62,381 bases of DNA from JBOFFC01 sp051648405 (GTDB taxonomy: Bacteria > Planctomycetota > Planctomycetia > Pirellulales > Lacipirellulaceae): positions 1 to 62,381 of the forward strand of contig JBOFFC010000153.1 of NCBI GenBank assembly GCA_051648405.1. Reading direction: 5' to 3'. The position numbers were made by a program, and so were the translations under genes. The notes below the pieces were generated by a model. The model searched no databases, was not told the DNA's origin, and saw only the letters and a program-made list of their open reading frames with translations. Below are positions 1-7,346 of the stretch, one piece after another. Position 1 is the first letter of the stretch; each line of letters starts with the position of its first letter.

Positions 1-376
1 TGGACGTCGGGCCGCTCTTGCTGGCTGGCCGTGAACGACTTTTTTTTCGCGTGAAGCCGGCCTCGTCCAGCTCTCGCCAGACGGTCGAGATCGCGACCTT
101 CAGGCGGCAGCGGCGACGCAGTTCTTCGAGCGTCAGGTCGGGCTTCTCAGCGGCGAGCTCGATCAGCCGGTCGCACTGCTCGGGGGTGAGCTTCCGCTTG
201 GGCCCCGGCCTGTACTCGGTCGGCGCCAGCGAGCCGGTCTTCTCTCTTCGCCGCAGCAGACCGCGGACGAACGAAGCACTGACATCAAACCGCAGGGCCA
301 ACTGCGGGCTCTTCCCCTCGCCGCGGTCGTACGCCGCAACGATCCGCTCTCGAAGGTCCATCGAAATCGCTTGCAT
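1..376 (-). CDS. IS630-family transposase, N-terminal part (runs off the window edge)
   Basis: The minus strand from the ATG at 376 reads as the N-terminal DNA-binding part of an IS630/Tc1-type transposase. It starts MQAISMDLRERIVAAYDRG, continues with a second helix-turn-helix (LAPTEYRPGPKRKLTPEQ) and has STVWRELDEAGFTRKK near the break. A second ATG at 361 is a possible start. In the literal zero frame the protein becomes TRKKSRSRPAS after a run of eight A (complement of 40-47) and loses family similarity. A -1 shift at that run gives KKKSFTASQQERPDV, the expected start of the catalytic part. The element may therefore be a two-ORF IS630 using frameshifting, or it may be decayed. The DDE domain lies outside the window. 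Confidence 0.8.
   Translation of the reverse strand, partial: MQAISMDLRERIVAAYDRGEGKSPQLALRFDVSASFVRGLLRRREKTGSLAPTEYRPGPKRKLTPEQCDRLIELAAEKPDLTLEELRRRCRLKVAISTVWRELDEAGFTRKKSRSRPASKSGPTS
39..48 (-). promoter_or_regulatory. A8G slippery run, candidate -1 frameshift site in the transposase
   Basis: On the minus strand the transposase gene contains eight A followed by G, in the phase cga-aaa-aaa-agt. Slipping back one base on A-AAA-AAG restores the conserved IS630 reading frame. Some IS families, including members of IS630, join orfA and orfB by -1 frameshifting on such runs. A simple indel in a dead copy, or a homopolymer sequencing error, is an equally compatible explanation. Confidence 0.45.
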
Positions 377-450
377 CACCGTCCTCCTGGGTTGGAGAAC
401 GGTCTACCCAAACTCCACTCCTGGCGCTATACCAAGTTCGAAAGTGCTGT

Positions 451-777
451 AACGACGACCCGCGCTGCTTGTCGCAGGCGCCCACGCTCGACGCCTTCTT
501 CCGGCGGATGCGGCTGGTGCTGCGGAACTGCCGCGGCGTGCTCACGCCTCGCGGCAAGGTCGCCGTGCTGATCGGCGGGTACAGCGACCGCGGGGTGTAC
601 CAGCCGCTGCCGCATCTGCTCGTAAGCGAAGCGGCCAAGGAATGGCTGCGGCTCGCTTGCACGGAGATCGTCCGCTTCCAGTACGGCAACACGTCGAGCG
701 GACGGAGCTACACGTCGAGCTTCATCCCGGGCCTGCACGACCAGTGCCTGGTGTTCGAGAGCGGCCGCTTGCCGTAG
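451..777 (+). pseudogene. C-terminal fragment of a SAM-dependent DNA-methyltransferase-like protein, cut by the IS
   Basis: The plus-strand frame ending at 777 reads CNDDPRCLSQAPTLDAFF, then VLRNCRGVLTPRGKVAVLIG and FIPGLHDQCLVFES. This resembles the C-terminal part of class-I SAM methyltransferases, where a rewritten Rossmann strand (GKVAVLIGGYSD) is followed by a C-terminal FIPGLHD-type motif. The open frame continues back across 451 without a start codon into the IS end. A TA at 450-451 sits at the junction, as expected for IS630 targeting. The N-terminal half is absent, so the gene is probably inactivated by the insertion. The family assignment is tentative; the truncation is clear. Confidence 0.55.
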
Positions 778-889
778 CGGCATTGCGCTAACGACTGAGC
801 CGGGGCTGGCGACGGCCTCGGCTTCGCGCCTACGCTGCGGATACTGATTTTTCTTGTCGGCGGCTCGCCCCTTGGGGTATCCTTGAGGC

Positions 890-1141
890 ATGACGATCGA
901 ACTCCCCGAACAGACCGTCCGTTCCGTCGAGGCGGTCCTCTCCACGGGACGTGTCGCCGAGTCCTTGCCGGAGTTCGTCGATACCGCCGTACGGCAGCGT
1001 CTCCTCTCGGGGGCGATCGCCGAGGCGTGGCGGCTCAACGCGGGGGCCGACCCGGACGAGGTCGCACGGCTCGTGGACGAAGAGGTCGAAGCGGTCCGCT
1101 CGCAGCCACGCCGACGGACTCCCGATGCGGGTCGTCCTTGA
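890..1141 (+). CDS. Putative antitoxin of a PIN toxin-antitoxin pair
   Basis: This 83-residue protein (MTIELPEQTVRSVEAVLSTG) has a short beta strand followed by helices, as in ribbon-helix-helix antitoxins, and an acidic C-terminal half (DPDEVARLVDEEVEAV). It overlaps the downstream PIN-domain gene by 17 bases, the usual antitoxin-first order of type II modules. A GAGG lies just before the ATG. In such systems the antitoxin binds the toxin and represses the shared promoter. Identification depends mainly on size, order and partner; there is no diagnostic motif. Confidence 0.65.
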   Translation: MTIELPEQTVRSVEAVLSTGRVAESLPEFVDTAVRQRLLSGAIAEAWRLNAGADPDEVARLVDEEVEAVRSQPRRRTPDAGRP

Positions 1142-1541
1142 CACCAACGTGATCGTGTCGGGGCTGCTGAGCCCCGGCCATCCCCCGGCTTCGCTGCTCG
1201 ACTGGTTTGACCGGGGCTTGCTCGTCCTAGTGACCTCGGCCGAGCAGGTCGATGAGTTACGCGACGTCCTCGCGAGGCCGCGGATCGCGACCCGTCTGAC
1301 GGCGGGGGTCGCGGCGAGGTTTCTCGACAACCTCGCTTCCAAGGCCGACCTCTGCGGGCCGCTGCCCTTGGTGACGGCGTCCCCCGACCCCAAGGACGAC
1401 TTCCTGCTCGCAACCGCGCTCGCGGGCAACGCCGCGCTGATCGTCACGGGGGACAAGCGACACCTGCTGTCGCTGGGGTCGTTCGAGCGGATCGCGATCG
1501 TCACGGCCACCGAGGCCTTGTCGCTTGTAGACTCGACGTAG
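1125..1541 (+). CDS. PIN-domain toxin (VapC-like ribonuclease)
   Basis: The 138-residue product starts MRVVLDTNVIVSGLL, the standard first strand and first acidic residue (Asp6) of the PIN nuclease fold. It continues with an internal acidic segment (TSAEQVDEL), then DPKDDFLLATAL and VTGDKRHLL, which supply the remaining acidic metal-binding residues. It matches the 'putative toxin component, PIN family' group in length and motif order. The chosen ATG at 1125 lies inside the antitoxin gene, so translation is probably coupled. Predicted role: RNA cleavage when the antitoxin is lost, giving plasmid-type stability to the neighbouring mobilization region. Confidence 0.85.
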   Translation: MRVVLDTNVIVSGLLSPGHPPASLLDWFDRGLLVLVTSAEQVDELRDVLARPRIATRLTAGVAARFLDNLASKADLCGPLPLVTASPDPKDDFLLATALAGNAALIVTGDKRHLLSLGSFERIAIVTATEALSLVDST

Positions 1542-1656
1542 CGGCGCGTCCGCCCAGCTCAGGTCGCTTGCAAGCGACGACCCGAGGACGCAAGCCAGAT
1601 TACGTCAACAAGCAGACCGTCCGTACTCCTCAGTCCTCCGCCCGGTTCGCGCGGCT

Positions 1657-1720
1657 GCGAAGGGGTCGCGGCTCGCCCGTCTCGCGTGGGTCACGCTCGT
1701 CACTCGTGCGACCCCTTCGC
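1657..1720. repeat. 13-bp perfect inverted repeat with a nested hairpin
   Basis: GCGAAGGGGTCGC at 1657-1669 is matched by its exact reverse complement at 1708-1720. The 38-base spacer contains a further stem GCGTG-GGT-CACGC at 1684-1696. This could form a cruciform or a folded RNA. There is no U-tract, so a simple terminator is unlikely. Confidence 0.6.
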
Positions 1721-1896
1721 CCCGTGAGGGCGTGCCGCCCCCACCCCTCGGTTCGAGGGGCGCCGCGCCGGAGTAGGGGGTCAATAGCGCGCCGCTCGAC
1801 GCGGCCGCTGTGCGGTCGCCGAGCCGCAAGTCGTGTGACCTCCGCCTCGAAAGATCGTAGGCCATCGCATCAAGAACGCGCGGCGTCGGTCGGTGC

Positions 1897-1941
1897 GCGA
1901 CGCGGCGTTAGGACAACAACATTCGCTCTGCGCCGCGTCGC
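1897..1941. repeat. 11-bp perfect inverted repeat
   Basis: GCGACGCGGCG at 1897-1907 pairs with CGCCGCGTCGC at 1931-1941 across a less GC-rich 23-base spacer. It lies just upstream of the promoter-like TTGACA at 1972, so it may be a protein-binding site or part of a structured RNA. Confidence 0.55.
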
Positions 1942-1971
1942 GGAGCGTGGGGCGTGGGGCGTGGTTTTTCG

Positions 1972-2001
1972 TTGACACGCTCGGCGTAACGGGTGTAGAG
2001 A
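1972..2001 (+). promoter_or_regulatory. Possible sigma-70-type promoter for the mob region
   Basis: A perfect TTGACA (1972-1977) is followed after 18 bases by TAGAGA (1996-2001), a weak -10. It would transcribe through the double hairpin into mobC. The -35 is good and the -10 poor, so this is only a candidate. Confidence 0.3.
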
Positions 2002-2025
2002 GTCCCGTGGTGAGTGGAGCAAGAT

Positions 2026-2087
2026 GGATTTAACCGGGGGTTAAATCCGCGAACCTATGCCCTTGCGGGCGGTTCGCTGCATCTTGC
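2026..2087 (+). other. Candidate origin of transfer (oriT): two adjacent hairpins followed by a P-type nick-like motif
   Basis: GGATTTAACC-GGG-GGTTAAATCC (2026-2048) is a perfect 10-bp hairpin. It is followed at once by GCGAACC (2049-2055) pairing with GGTTCGC (2071-2077), with GCCC/GGGC nested inside. Three bases further on comes ATCTTGC (2081-2087), one mismatch from the ATCCTG-pyrimidine nick core known for IncP/VirD2-type relaxases. In those systems an inverted repeat lies just 5' of the nick. The site is 234 bases upstream of mobC and the relaxase, on the same strand. Structure and position support the call; the nick motif is short. Confidence 0.5.
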
Positions 2088-2320
2088 CAAGGTGGAACCC
2101 CTGGACCCTTCGTCGCGTCTCACCACGACTGGTGAGGGCGACGACCGTGGGGCACGCCCCCCGGACCCCTCTCGGCCGAGGTCCCCTAGTTGGGACCACG
2201 GCCTCGATCGCGGCCGCCGCGCGTTGTGCGCGCGGCTGTGCTTTCCCGTCCCCCCCTCGGTTCGCGGCGCTCTGCGTCACGAGCCGGCGGTGGACGCCAC
2301 TGCGTACCCAGGAGGATGCG

Positions 2321-2794
2321 ATGCGCATCACACCACCCTTCGCGCGCGCCCGCGCGCAGGCGCCCCCCAAGGGGCGTCCCGCTCTCCCGCCCCACGAGAA
2401 GCGGTCGCATGTCGTCGAGGTGAGCCTCAACGAGCGTGAGCGCGCCCGGCTGGCGGACCTCGCCCGCTCGCGCGGGTTAGCGCCGGCCGCTTACCTGCGT
2501 CAGCGGGGGCTGTCGCTTCGGCTCCCCAAGCCGCTCGCCTTGGGCAAGGTCGATCCGGACCGCCTCGACGCAATCGACAGGCTGTGGCTCACCGCTTGCC
2601 GGCTGCGAAAGGAACTCGCGCCGATTGGCAACAACCTCAACCAGCTGGCTCACCACGCGAACGCGGGGCGTTACCAAGCGGCGGCCGTCGAGGTGGCGTT
2701 GCAGGACCTTGCGCCGCTTGTTGAGCGCTTGCGGGTTCTTGAAGCGGAGGCGGCGCAGCTCCTAGCGGGGCTCGTCGAACGCGATGATCGCTAA
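2321..2794 (+). CDS. mobC: MobC-like relaxosome accessory protein
   Basis: This 157-residue protein has a basic N-terminus and then a ribbon-helix-helix-like segment (KRSHVVEVSLNERERARLAD). The middle carries IGNNLNQLAHHAN, the hallmark of plasmid mobilization MobC proteins, which bind near oriT and help the relaxase open the strands. The ATG at 2321 has a strong AGGAGG six bases upstream, so longer upstream versions of the frame are unlikely. It overlaps the relaxase gene by 11 bases, indicating translational coupling. The C-terminal half is a leucine/alanine-rich helix. Confidence 0.85.
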   Translation: MRITPPFARARAQAPPKGRPALPPHEKRSHVVEVSLNERERARLADLARSRGLAPAAYLRQRGLSLRLPKPLALGKVDPDRLDAIDRLWLTACRLRKELAPIGNNLNQLAHHANAGRYQAAAVEVALQDLAPLVERLRVLEAEAAQLLAGLVERDDR

Positions 2795-4304
2795 GCTCGT
2801 CTACGGTGAGAACGGCTACGGCCGGAGCTTCAAGGGCGCGGTGCGGTACGTCGCCTCGACCCCCGACGGTTCTTCGGTTGCTGACCGCATCGACTTCGTC
2901 GCGGTGCGGAACCTCCCTTCGGAGAACCCAGAGGCCGCTTGGAGGCTGATGGCGGGCCACGCCCGTCGCCGCAAGGAGCTGATGCGCAAGGCGGGGCTTG
3001 CGCTGCGTGGCGACGGGGGAGGGGAGGTCGTTCACCTTGTCTTGTCGTGGGCCGAGTCGGAGCGCGAAGGGCTCACTCGTGAGGAGATGCTCCGCGCAGC
3101 AGAGGGGGCGCTCAAGCGGCTAAACCTCGACGGCAATCAGTGCTTCCTCGCTGCTCATAGCGATACAGAGGAGAACCCCCACCTGCACGTCATCGCCTCG
3201 CGGGTCGATTTAGAAACGGGACGGCTCGTCTCCGCTTGGAGGTCGCACAAGGCGCTCTCACGGTGGGCCTTGGACTATGAGAGGGGCCGGGGGGAGGTGC
3301 TCGTCAAGCAGCGTGAGCGGGCGTGGCGGGCGCGCGACGAGGGCCTCATCCCGGCCAAGGCCAAGCCTTCCACTAGCAAGGACCAGCACGAGCTGGAGAA
3401 AGCGGCCAAGCGGCTCTACGACGCGCGGCGGCGGGTGGCGCTGGTGCGGCGAGTGACCGTCGATCAGCGGCGGCGGGCCGAGCTGCGGGCTTCGGGGAAG
3501 ACCTTGCGGGTCCACTATCTTGCGGCGAAGCAAGCGGCGGTGGATCGGCTCGCTTTGGCGCGCAAGGCGGAACTGCAACGGGAGCGGCACGCGCTGCAAG
3601 CGGAGCGGCTGGCGGTCCACTACCGGCATCGCACGCTCTCGCTTGAAGAGCGGGCCAAGGACCTGAAGCGCGAGGCCACGCGACGCGTTGAGCGGGCGGT
3701 CGCCAACCGGCACGAGCGGCTTGACCGTGAGCACGCGGTGGAGCTAGGCCGGTTCTACGAGAACGAACGGTCCCGCTTGGGAAGGATTTACAACACGCTT
3801 GCCTACACCAACTGGGGAGAGCTTTTCGCTCAGCGGCGGAAGACCGGCGAGAAGGGGCCATCGATCCTATCGCGGGCCTTCACGGCGTTCTCGGACGTTG
3901 GGCATCGCCGGGCGACGCTGCTGATGCGGCACGAGACCCGAGTGGCCGAGCTCTACGCCCAAGGGAAGCGGGTGCTGGCGCGGCGTGAGGAGCGGATCGA
4001 CCAGCGGCTTCGAGTACGGCTACGCCTGACGCTTGTGAAGTACGGCCGGTCGCTGGGGCTCTTCGACCGGTTGCAGGGGGCCAGCCGCACGCGGCTCAAG
4101 GCCGAATGGGCTTCGTGCAATGAAGCCCGTCGGGCGGTGACCGCTTCGGCCAAGGCGGCCCAGGAGCAGGTTCGCGAGCTGAAGCGGGTCGCCTCGCCGG
4201 CGGAGGACGCCAAGCAAGTGTTTGGCAAGCGGCGAAGCAAGAAGTCGGCCTCGGGAGATGGCGGGTGCGCCAAACCGAACAAGCCGCGGGGGCCACGGCG
4301 ATGA
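2784..4304 (+). CDS. mobA: Relaxase (MobA/VirD2-type, probably MOBP)
   Basis: The 506-residue protein starts MIAKLVYGENGYGRSFKGA and carries the three-histidine metal motif of relaxases, H125-S-D127...N-P-H133-L-H135. An N-terminal Tyr (about residue 7 or 12) is the likely nucleophile. Relaxases nick oriT, stay covalently bound to the 5' end and pilot the strand through a conjugation pore. The C-terminal 300 residues are highly basic and coiled-coil-like (KAELQRERHALQAERLAV), as in many MobA proteins. No type IV secretion genes are present, so transfer would need a helper element. It overlaps mobC. Confidence 0.85.
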   Translation: MIAKLVYGENGYGRSFKGAVRYVASTPDGSSVADRIDFVAVRNLPSENPEAAWRLMAGHARRRKELMRKAGLALRGDGGGEVVHLVLSWAESEREGLTREEMLRAAEGALKRLNLDGNQCFLAAHSDTEENPHLHVIASRVDLETGRLVSAWRSHKALSRWALDYERGRGEVLVKQRERAWRARDEGLIPAKAKPSTSKDQHELEKAAKRLYDARRRVALVRRVTVDQRRRAELRASGKTLRVHYLAAKQAAVDRLALARKAELQRERHALQAERLAVHYRHRTLSLEERAKDLKREATRRVERAVANRHERLDREHAVELGRFYENERSRLGRIYNTLAYTNWGELFAQRRKTGEKGPSILSRAFTAFSDVGHRRATLLMRHETRVAELYAQGKRVLARREERIDQRLRVRLRLTLVKYGRSLGLFDRLQGASRTRLKAEWASCNEARRAVTASAKAAQEQVRELKRVASPAEDAKQVFGKRRSKKSASGDGGCAKPNKPRGPRR

Positions 4305-4622
4305 AGAGCCGCGGGGCCCGCGGAGAGAGCCTCACCCCCTCCCCAACAAAGCCGGGGGGGGAAGAAGCGACGCACCGGCTTCGGGCGGCTTGCTGCGGAT
4401 CGGCTCCAGCGGCGGTGAGAGCCGATCCTCCGAAGCCGACGAAGCCGGGAAGCGGGGGGGATTATCTACAGAGGTCGACCAGACCGACGATCATCCCTGC
4501 AGGCGGTCCGATGTGCCTGAACTACCCCATCGACGCGACGAATAACCGCCCGCGGCTGGTCGATCGATCCGACGAGCGGTCGCACGAGAGCGGGGCGTTG
4601 CAGGGGTCTTGGCGATCTCGTC
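4305..4622. other. Intergenic stretch between relaxase and phosphatase genes
   Basis: About 320 bases separate the convergent relaxase and phosphatase genes. I see G-rich runs (for example near 4354) and no credible gene, tRNA or strong terminator. This is a likely junction between the mobilization module and the inserted chromosome-type block, but no repeats or IS ends mark it. Confidence 0.4.
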
Positions 4623-7223
4623 TCATTCGTCGTTGACCGCCCAGGCTGGATAAGGCTCGTCGCCGCGGGTTGCGTTCCACAGGATGCGGTTGAGCGTGTC
4701 TTCGTCGGCTTGATCGACTTCGTCGAGCGGGAGCATCGCCGAGGCGAGCGCCCACTCCCGACGGCTCGGGTTGCTGATTGCCGCCGGAGCGGGGTTCAGC
4801 TCGTCGAGCGGCACAACGTTGGGCGCCGCCTCGTAGGGAGTGAGGTCCGGAGCATCGACGAAGCAGTCGGCCATCGCGGTCGCCGAGGCGTCGAGCTGGT
4901 TCATTGGCGGGATCCCGAGGATCAGCTCGATGGTCCGAACCATGCTCGTTTGGTTGTAGTTCGTGCTTACGACCGCGCCTCGCCGCCGGGAGTAGGGGCT
5001 CAGGACCATCGCAACCGTTCGGCGTCCGTCGATGTGGTCGAATCCCGCCTGCGGGTCGTCCTGCACGACGAACACGCAGGTCTCTTTCCAGAAGCGGCTG
5101 CGGCTGAGCGCCTCGACGACCCGTGCGAGCGCAAGGTCGTTGTCGGCGACCGCCGCCTCGGGGGTCGGCATGCCATGAGCAGTGCCCGACGTGTGGTCGT
5201 TCGGCAGCAGCATGACCATCAGGTTCGGGAGGTCGCCCGACTTCTCGAACTTTGCGAGCTCGTCGATGAACTGCTGCGCTCGATGGACGTCGGGCACGAT
5301 ACTGGGGAATCCGATCGCCGTTGGGCAGATATACGGCTTTAGTGAGTCGATCGCCGCGGTCGCCTGAATGTCGATCAGGTTCGTCTTACCGACATAGTCG
5401 CGGTAGCAGTCGAGGAATCCGGGGCGGCCCTCGCGCCCCTTGTCGCGCCATGCGACCGACGCCTTGACGAACTCGCCGTAGACCCGGAGCGTTCGCTTGT
5501 GCGCCAGGGCGTTGTCCCACAAGAAGCCCTTGGGCGAGTAAGCCATCGCGTCGCCGCCCCAGTACGGGTAGCTCCGCGGCCAGCCACCGAAGGCCTTCTC
5601 GACGTAGTCGGTGACGTACGCCTCGTCGGTCCACTGGTGGCCGTCGGCGCTGAGCGTGCCGCTGCAGTAGAAGTTGTCGAGGAGGACGAATTCATCGACA
5701 AGCTTGTGATGATTCGGCGTCACGCATCGACCGAAGATGCACAGGTCGGGGTCCCCTTCGCCCCGTGGGACGTCACCGAAGACTTGGTCGTAAGTTCGGT
5801 TCTCCTTGATGACGTAGAGCACGTGCTTGAAGACCGAGGGCTCGCCGTGCCGCTCGGGGACCGGTCGAGGCGCAACACTCTTGCGCGCCGGGGCGAGGGC
5901 GCTCACTTGGTGAGTGTAGCGATTGTTCGCCAGGACTTCGTCGGTCGCTGCGCGGAGGTCGGCCTCGTCGCGGGGCGCTGGCGCGAGCGAGACGGCCCCT
6001 TGGTAGTCGTGGGAGTTGAACCCCGAGACCGCCTTGTCGGCGACCTTTCGCGAGCCACGCCAGTCAAGGTTCCGCGAGCCGACACCCTTCACGTTGGCGA
6101 CGCAGAGCACGTCACGCCGCGCGTCGTAGACAATTCCCGCAGGGTACCACGCCACCGGCAGAAAGCCCTCGACGCGGCTTTCTCCAGGCCGGAAGGCGAC
6201 GACGGCCACCGCGTTGTTCGTCCCGTTGGCGACGTATAGGCGCTTCCCGGCCGGTTCAAACGCAAGCGCGTTCGGGGCGCTCCCGAAAAGCGACTTCTCG
6301 CCGAGGGCGACCGCGAGGGTCTCAACGATTTCGAGCGCGCCGAGGTCGATGACCGAGATCGTGTCGCTGTTCGCATTCGCGACGACGGCGTGCCGACCGT
6401 CGGGTGAGGTGGCGACCCCCGAGGGGTGGAGCCCGACGAGGAATTCCTTCTCGACCGAACCGGTCGAGACGCCGACGAGCGAGACCGACCCTTCGCTTGC
6501 GACGTGTGTCCGCGAGTCAACCCTCACGGGGGTCCCGGCGCCCGACGGCCCGGTGAGGTCGGACTCGCTCGGCCGCCGGCCGCCCCAGTTCGTGACCACG
6601 AGCCGGTCACCCGATAGCGCTATTCCGTACGGCGCCGACCCAACCGCGACCTCGCGGAGCAGCTTCCCCGACGCGAGGTCGATTTCGGCGATCGAGTCCC
6701 GCAGGTTCAGGGCGATCCACAGCCGACCGCCATCCGGCGCGATCGCGAGCCCCGCCGGAGCTGTCTTCTTTCCATCGACTTGCTCGTCGAGCTTGATCTC
6801 CTCCGCCGCGGTGAGCTTCCCCCCCTCGGCGACGTCGAAAACGCCGATCACGCCCCGGAAGCTCGACGCGTAGAGTTTGTCTCCGCTGGGTGAGAAGCAG
6901 ATTCCGGTCCAACTACCGTTCGCGTGCCGGACCTCCGAGACCACTTCGGCGTTCTCAATCGAGATCGCCATCACCGTGTTTCGATTGAGAACTCCTAAGA
7001 TGCGGCCGTCGGGCGAGAGCGCGACATCGGTCGGCCGTCCAGCGAACTCGACCAGGCGGCCGCGCGGCGAGAGCACTTGGTTGGTTGGGACTACGATTCG
7101 GCCGGCGAACTTCTGACCGGATCGCGATTGGTCGTACGCATCGGCAGCAGGGTTCGCGACGGCATCGCCGGCGACGATCACGAGGACAGCGACGGCGAAA
7201 GCGGGGGGGATGTAGCGAGACAT
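4623..7223 (-). CDS. Exported beta-propeller/phosphoesterase fusion (YncE-like plus alkaline-phosphatase-superfamily domain)
   Basis: The 866-residue product has a signal peptide (MSRYIPPAFAVAVLVIVAG...VANP). About 400 residues of YVTN/YncE-type propeller repeats follow (PTDVALSPDG, APYGIALSGD, HPSGVATSPDG, RLYVANGTNNAV). The C-terminal half starts with KHVLYVIKENRTYDQVFGD, the signature of the phosphoesterase family (PF04185, alkaline-phosphatase fold), and has later metal-site candidates (DGHQW, LPNDHTSGTAHG, DDPQAG-DH). Such fusions are known as bifunctional YncE/alkaline phosphatase family proteins, and the substrate is unknown. The start at 7223 was preferred because the longer version would place 34 non-signal residues before the signal peptide. 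Confidence 0.85.
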   Translation of the reverse strand: MSRYIPPAFAVAVLVIVAGDAVANPAADAYDQSRSGQKFAGRIVVPTNQVLSPRGRLVEFAGRPTDVALSPDGRILGVLNRNTVMAISIENAEVVSEVRHANGSWTGICFSPSGDKLYASSFRGVIGVFDVAEGGKLTAAEEIKLDEQVDGKKTAPAGLAIAPDGGRLWIALNLRDSIAEIDLASGKLLREVAVGSAPYGIALSGDRLVVTNWGGRRPSESDLTGPSGAGTPVRVDSRTHVASEGSVSLVGVSTGSVEKEFLVGLHPSGVATSPDGRHAVVANANSDTISVIDLGALEIVETLAVALGEKSLFGSAPNALAFEPAGKRLYVANGTNNAVAVVAFRPGESRVEGFLPVAWYPAGIVYDARRDVLCVANVKGVGSRNLDWRGSRKVADKAVSGFNSHDYQGAVSLAPAPRDEADLRAATDEVLANNRYTHQVSALAPARKSVAPRPVPERHGEPSVFKHVLYVIKENRTYDQVFGDVPRGEGDPDLCIFGRCVTPNHHKLVDEFVLLDNFYCSGTLSADGHQWTDEAYVTDYVEKAFGGWPRSYPYWGGDAMAYSPKGFLWDNALAHKRTLRVYGEFVKASVAWRDKGREGRPGFLDCYRDYVGKTNLIDIQATAAIDSLKPYICPTAIGFPSIVPDVHRAQQFIDELAKFEKSGDLPNLMVMLLPNDHTSGTAHGMPTPEAAVADNDLALARVVEALSRSRFWKETCVFVVQDDPQAGFDHIDGRRTVAMVLSPYSRRRGAVVSTNYNQTSMVRTIELILGIPPMNQLDASATAMADCFVDAPDLTPYEAAPNVVPLDELNPAPAAISNPSRREWALASAMLPLDEVDQADEDTLNRILWNATRGDEPYPAWAVNDE

Positions 7224-7346
7224 GGCGTGCCCCGGGGGCGCCTTCGGCGGGGTCGTGTTGGATTCGGCAAAGAAAGCCCGCCACCCGGATGTCGAGTGGC
7301 GGGGTTCGCGATCAGTGGTCAGCACGCGCGGCGAACCGCCCCTCGC

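Larger units (their letters stand above)
1542..2320. other. Structured non-coding stretch upstream of the mobilization genes
   Basis: About 780 bases lack a convincing gene; the short ORFs here are arginine- and proline-rich shadows of GC-rich DNA. The stretch is dense in perfect inverted repeats: 13-bp arms (1657-1669/1708-1720), a 7-bp hairpin (1744-1760), 11-bp arms (1897-1907/1931-1941), the double hairpin at 2026-2077 and a 6-bp hairpin (2180-2197). It also contains a GCGTGGG tandem run at about 1945-1963. Placement directly before mobC suggests origin-of-transfer, replication-control or ncRNA functions. Confidence 0.6.
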
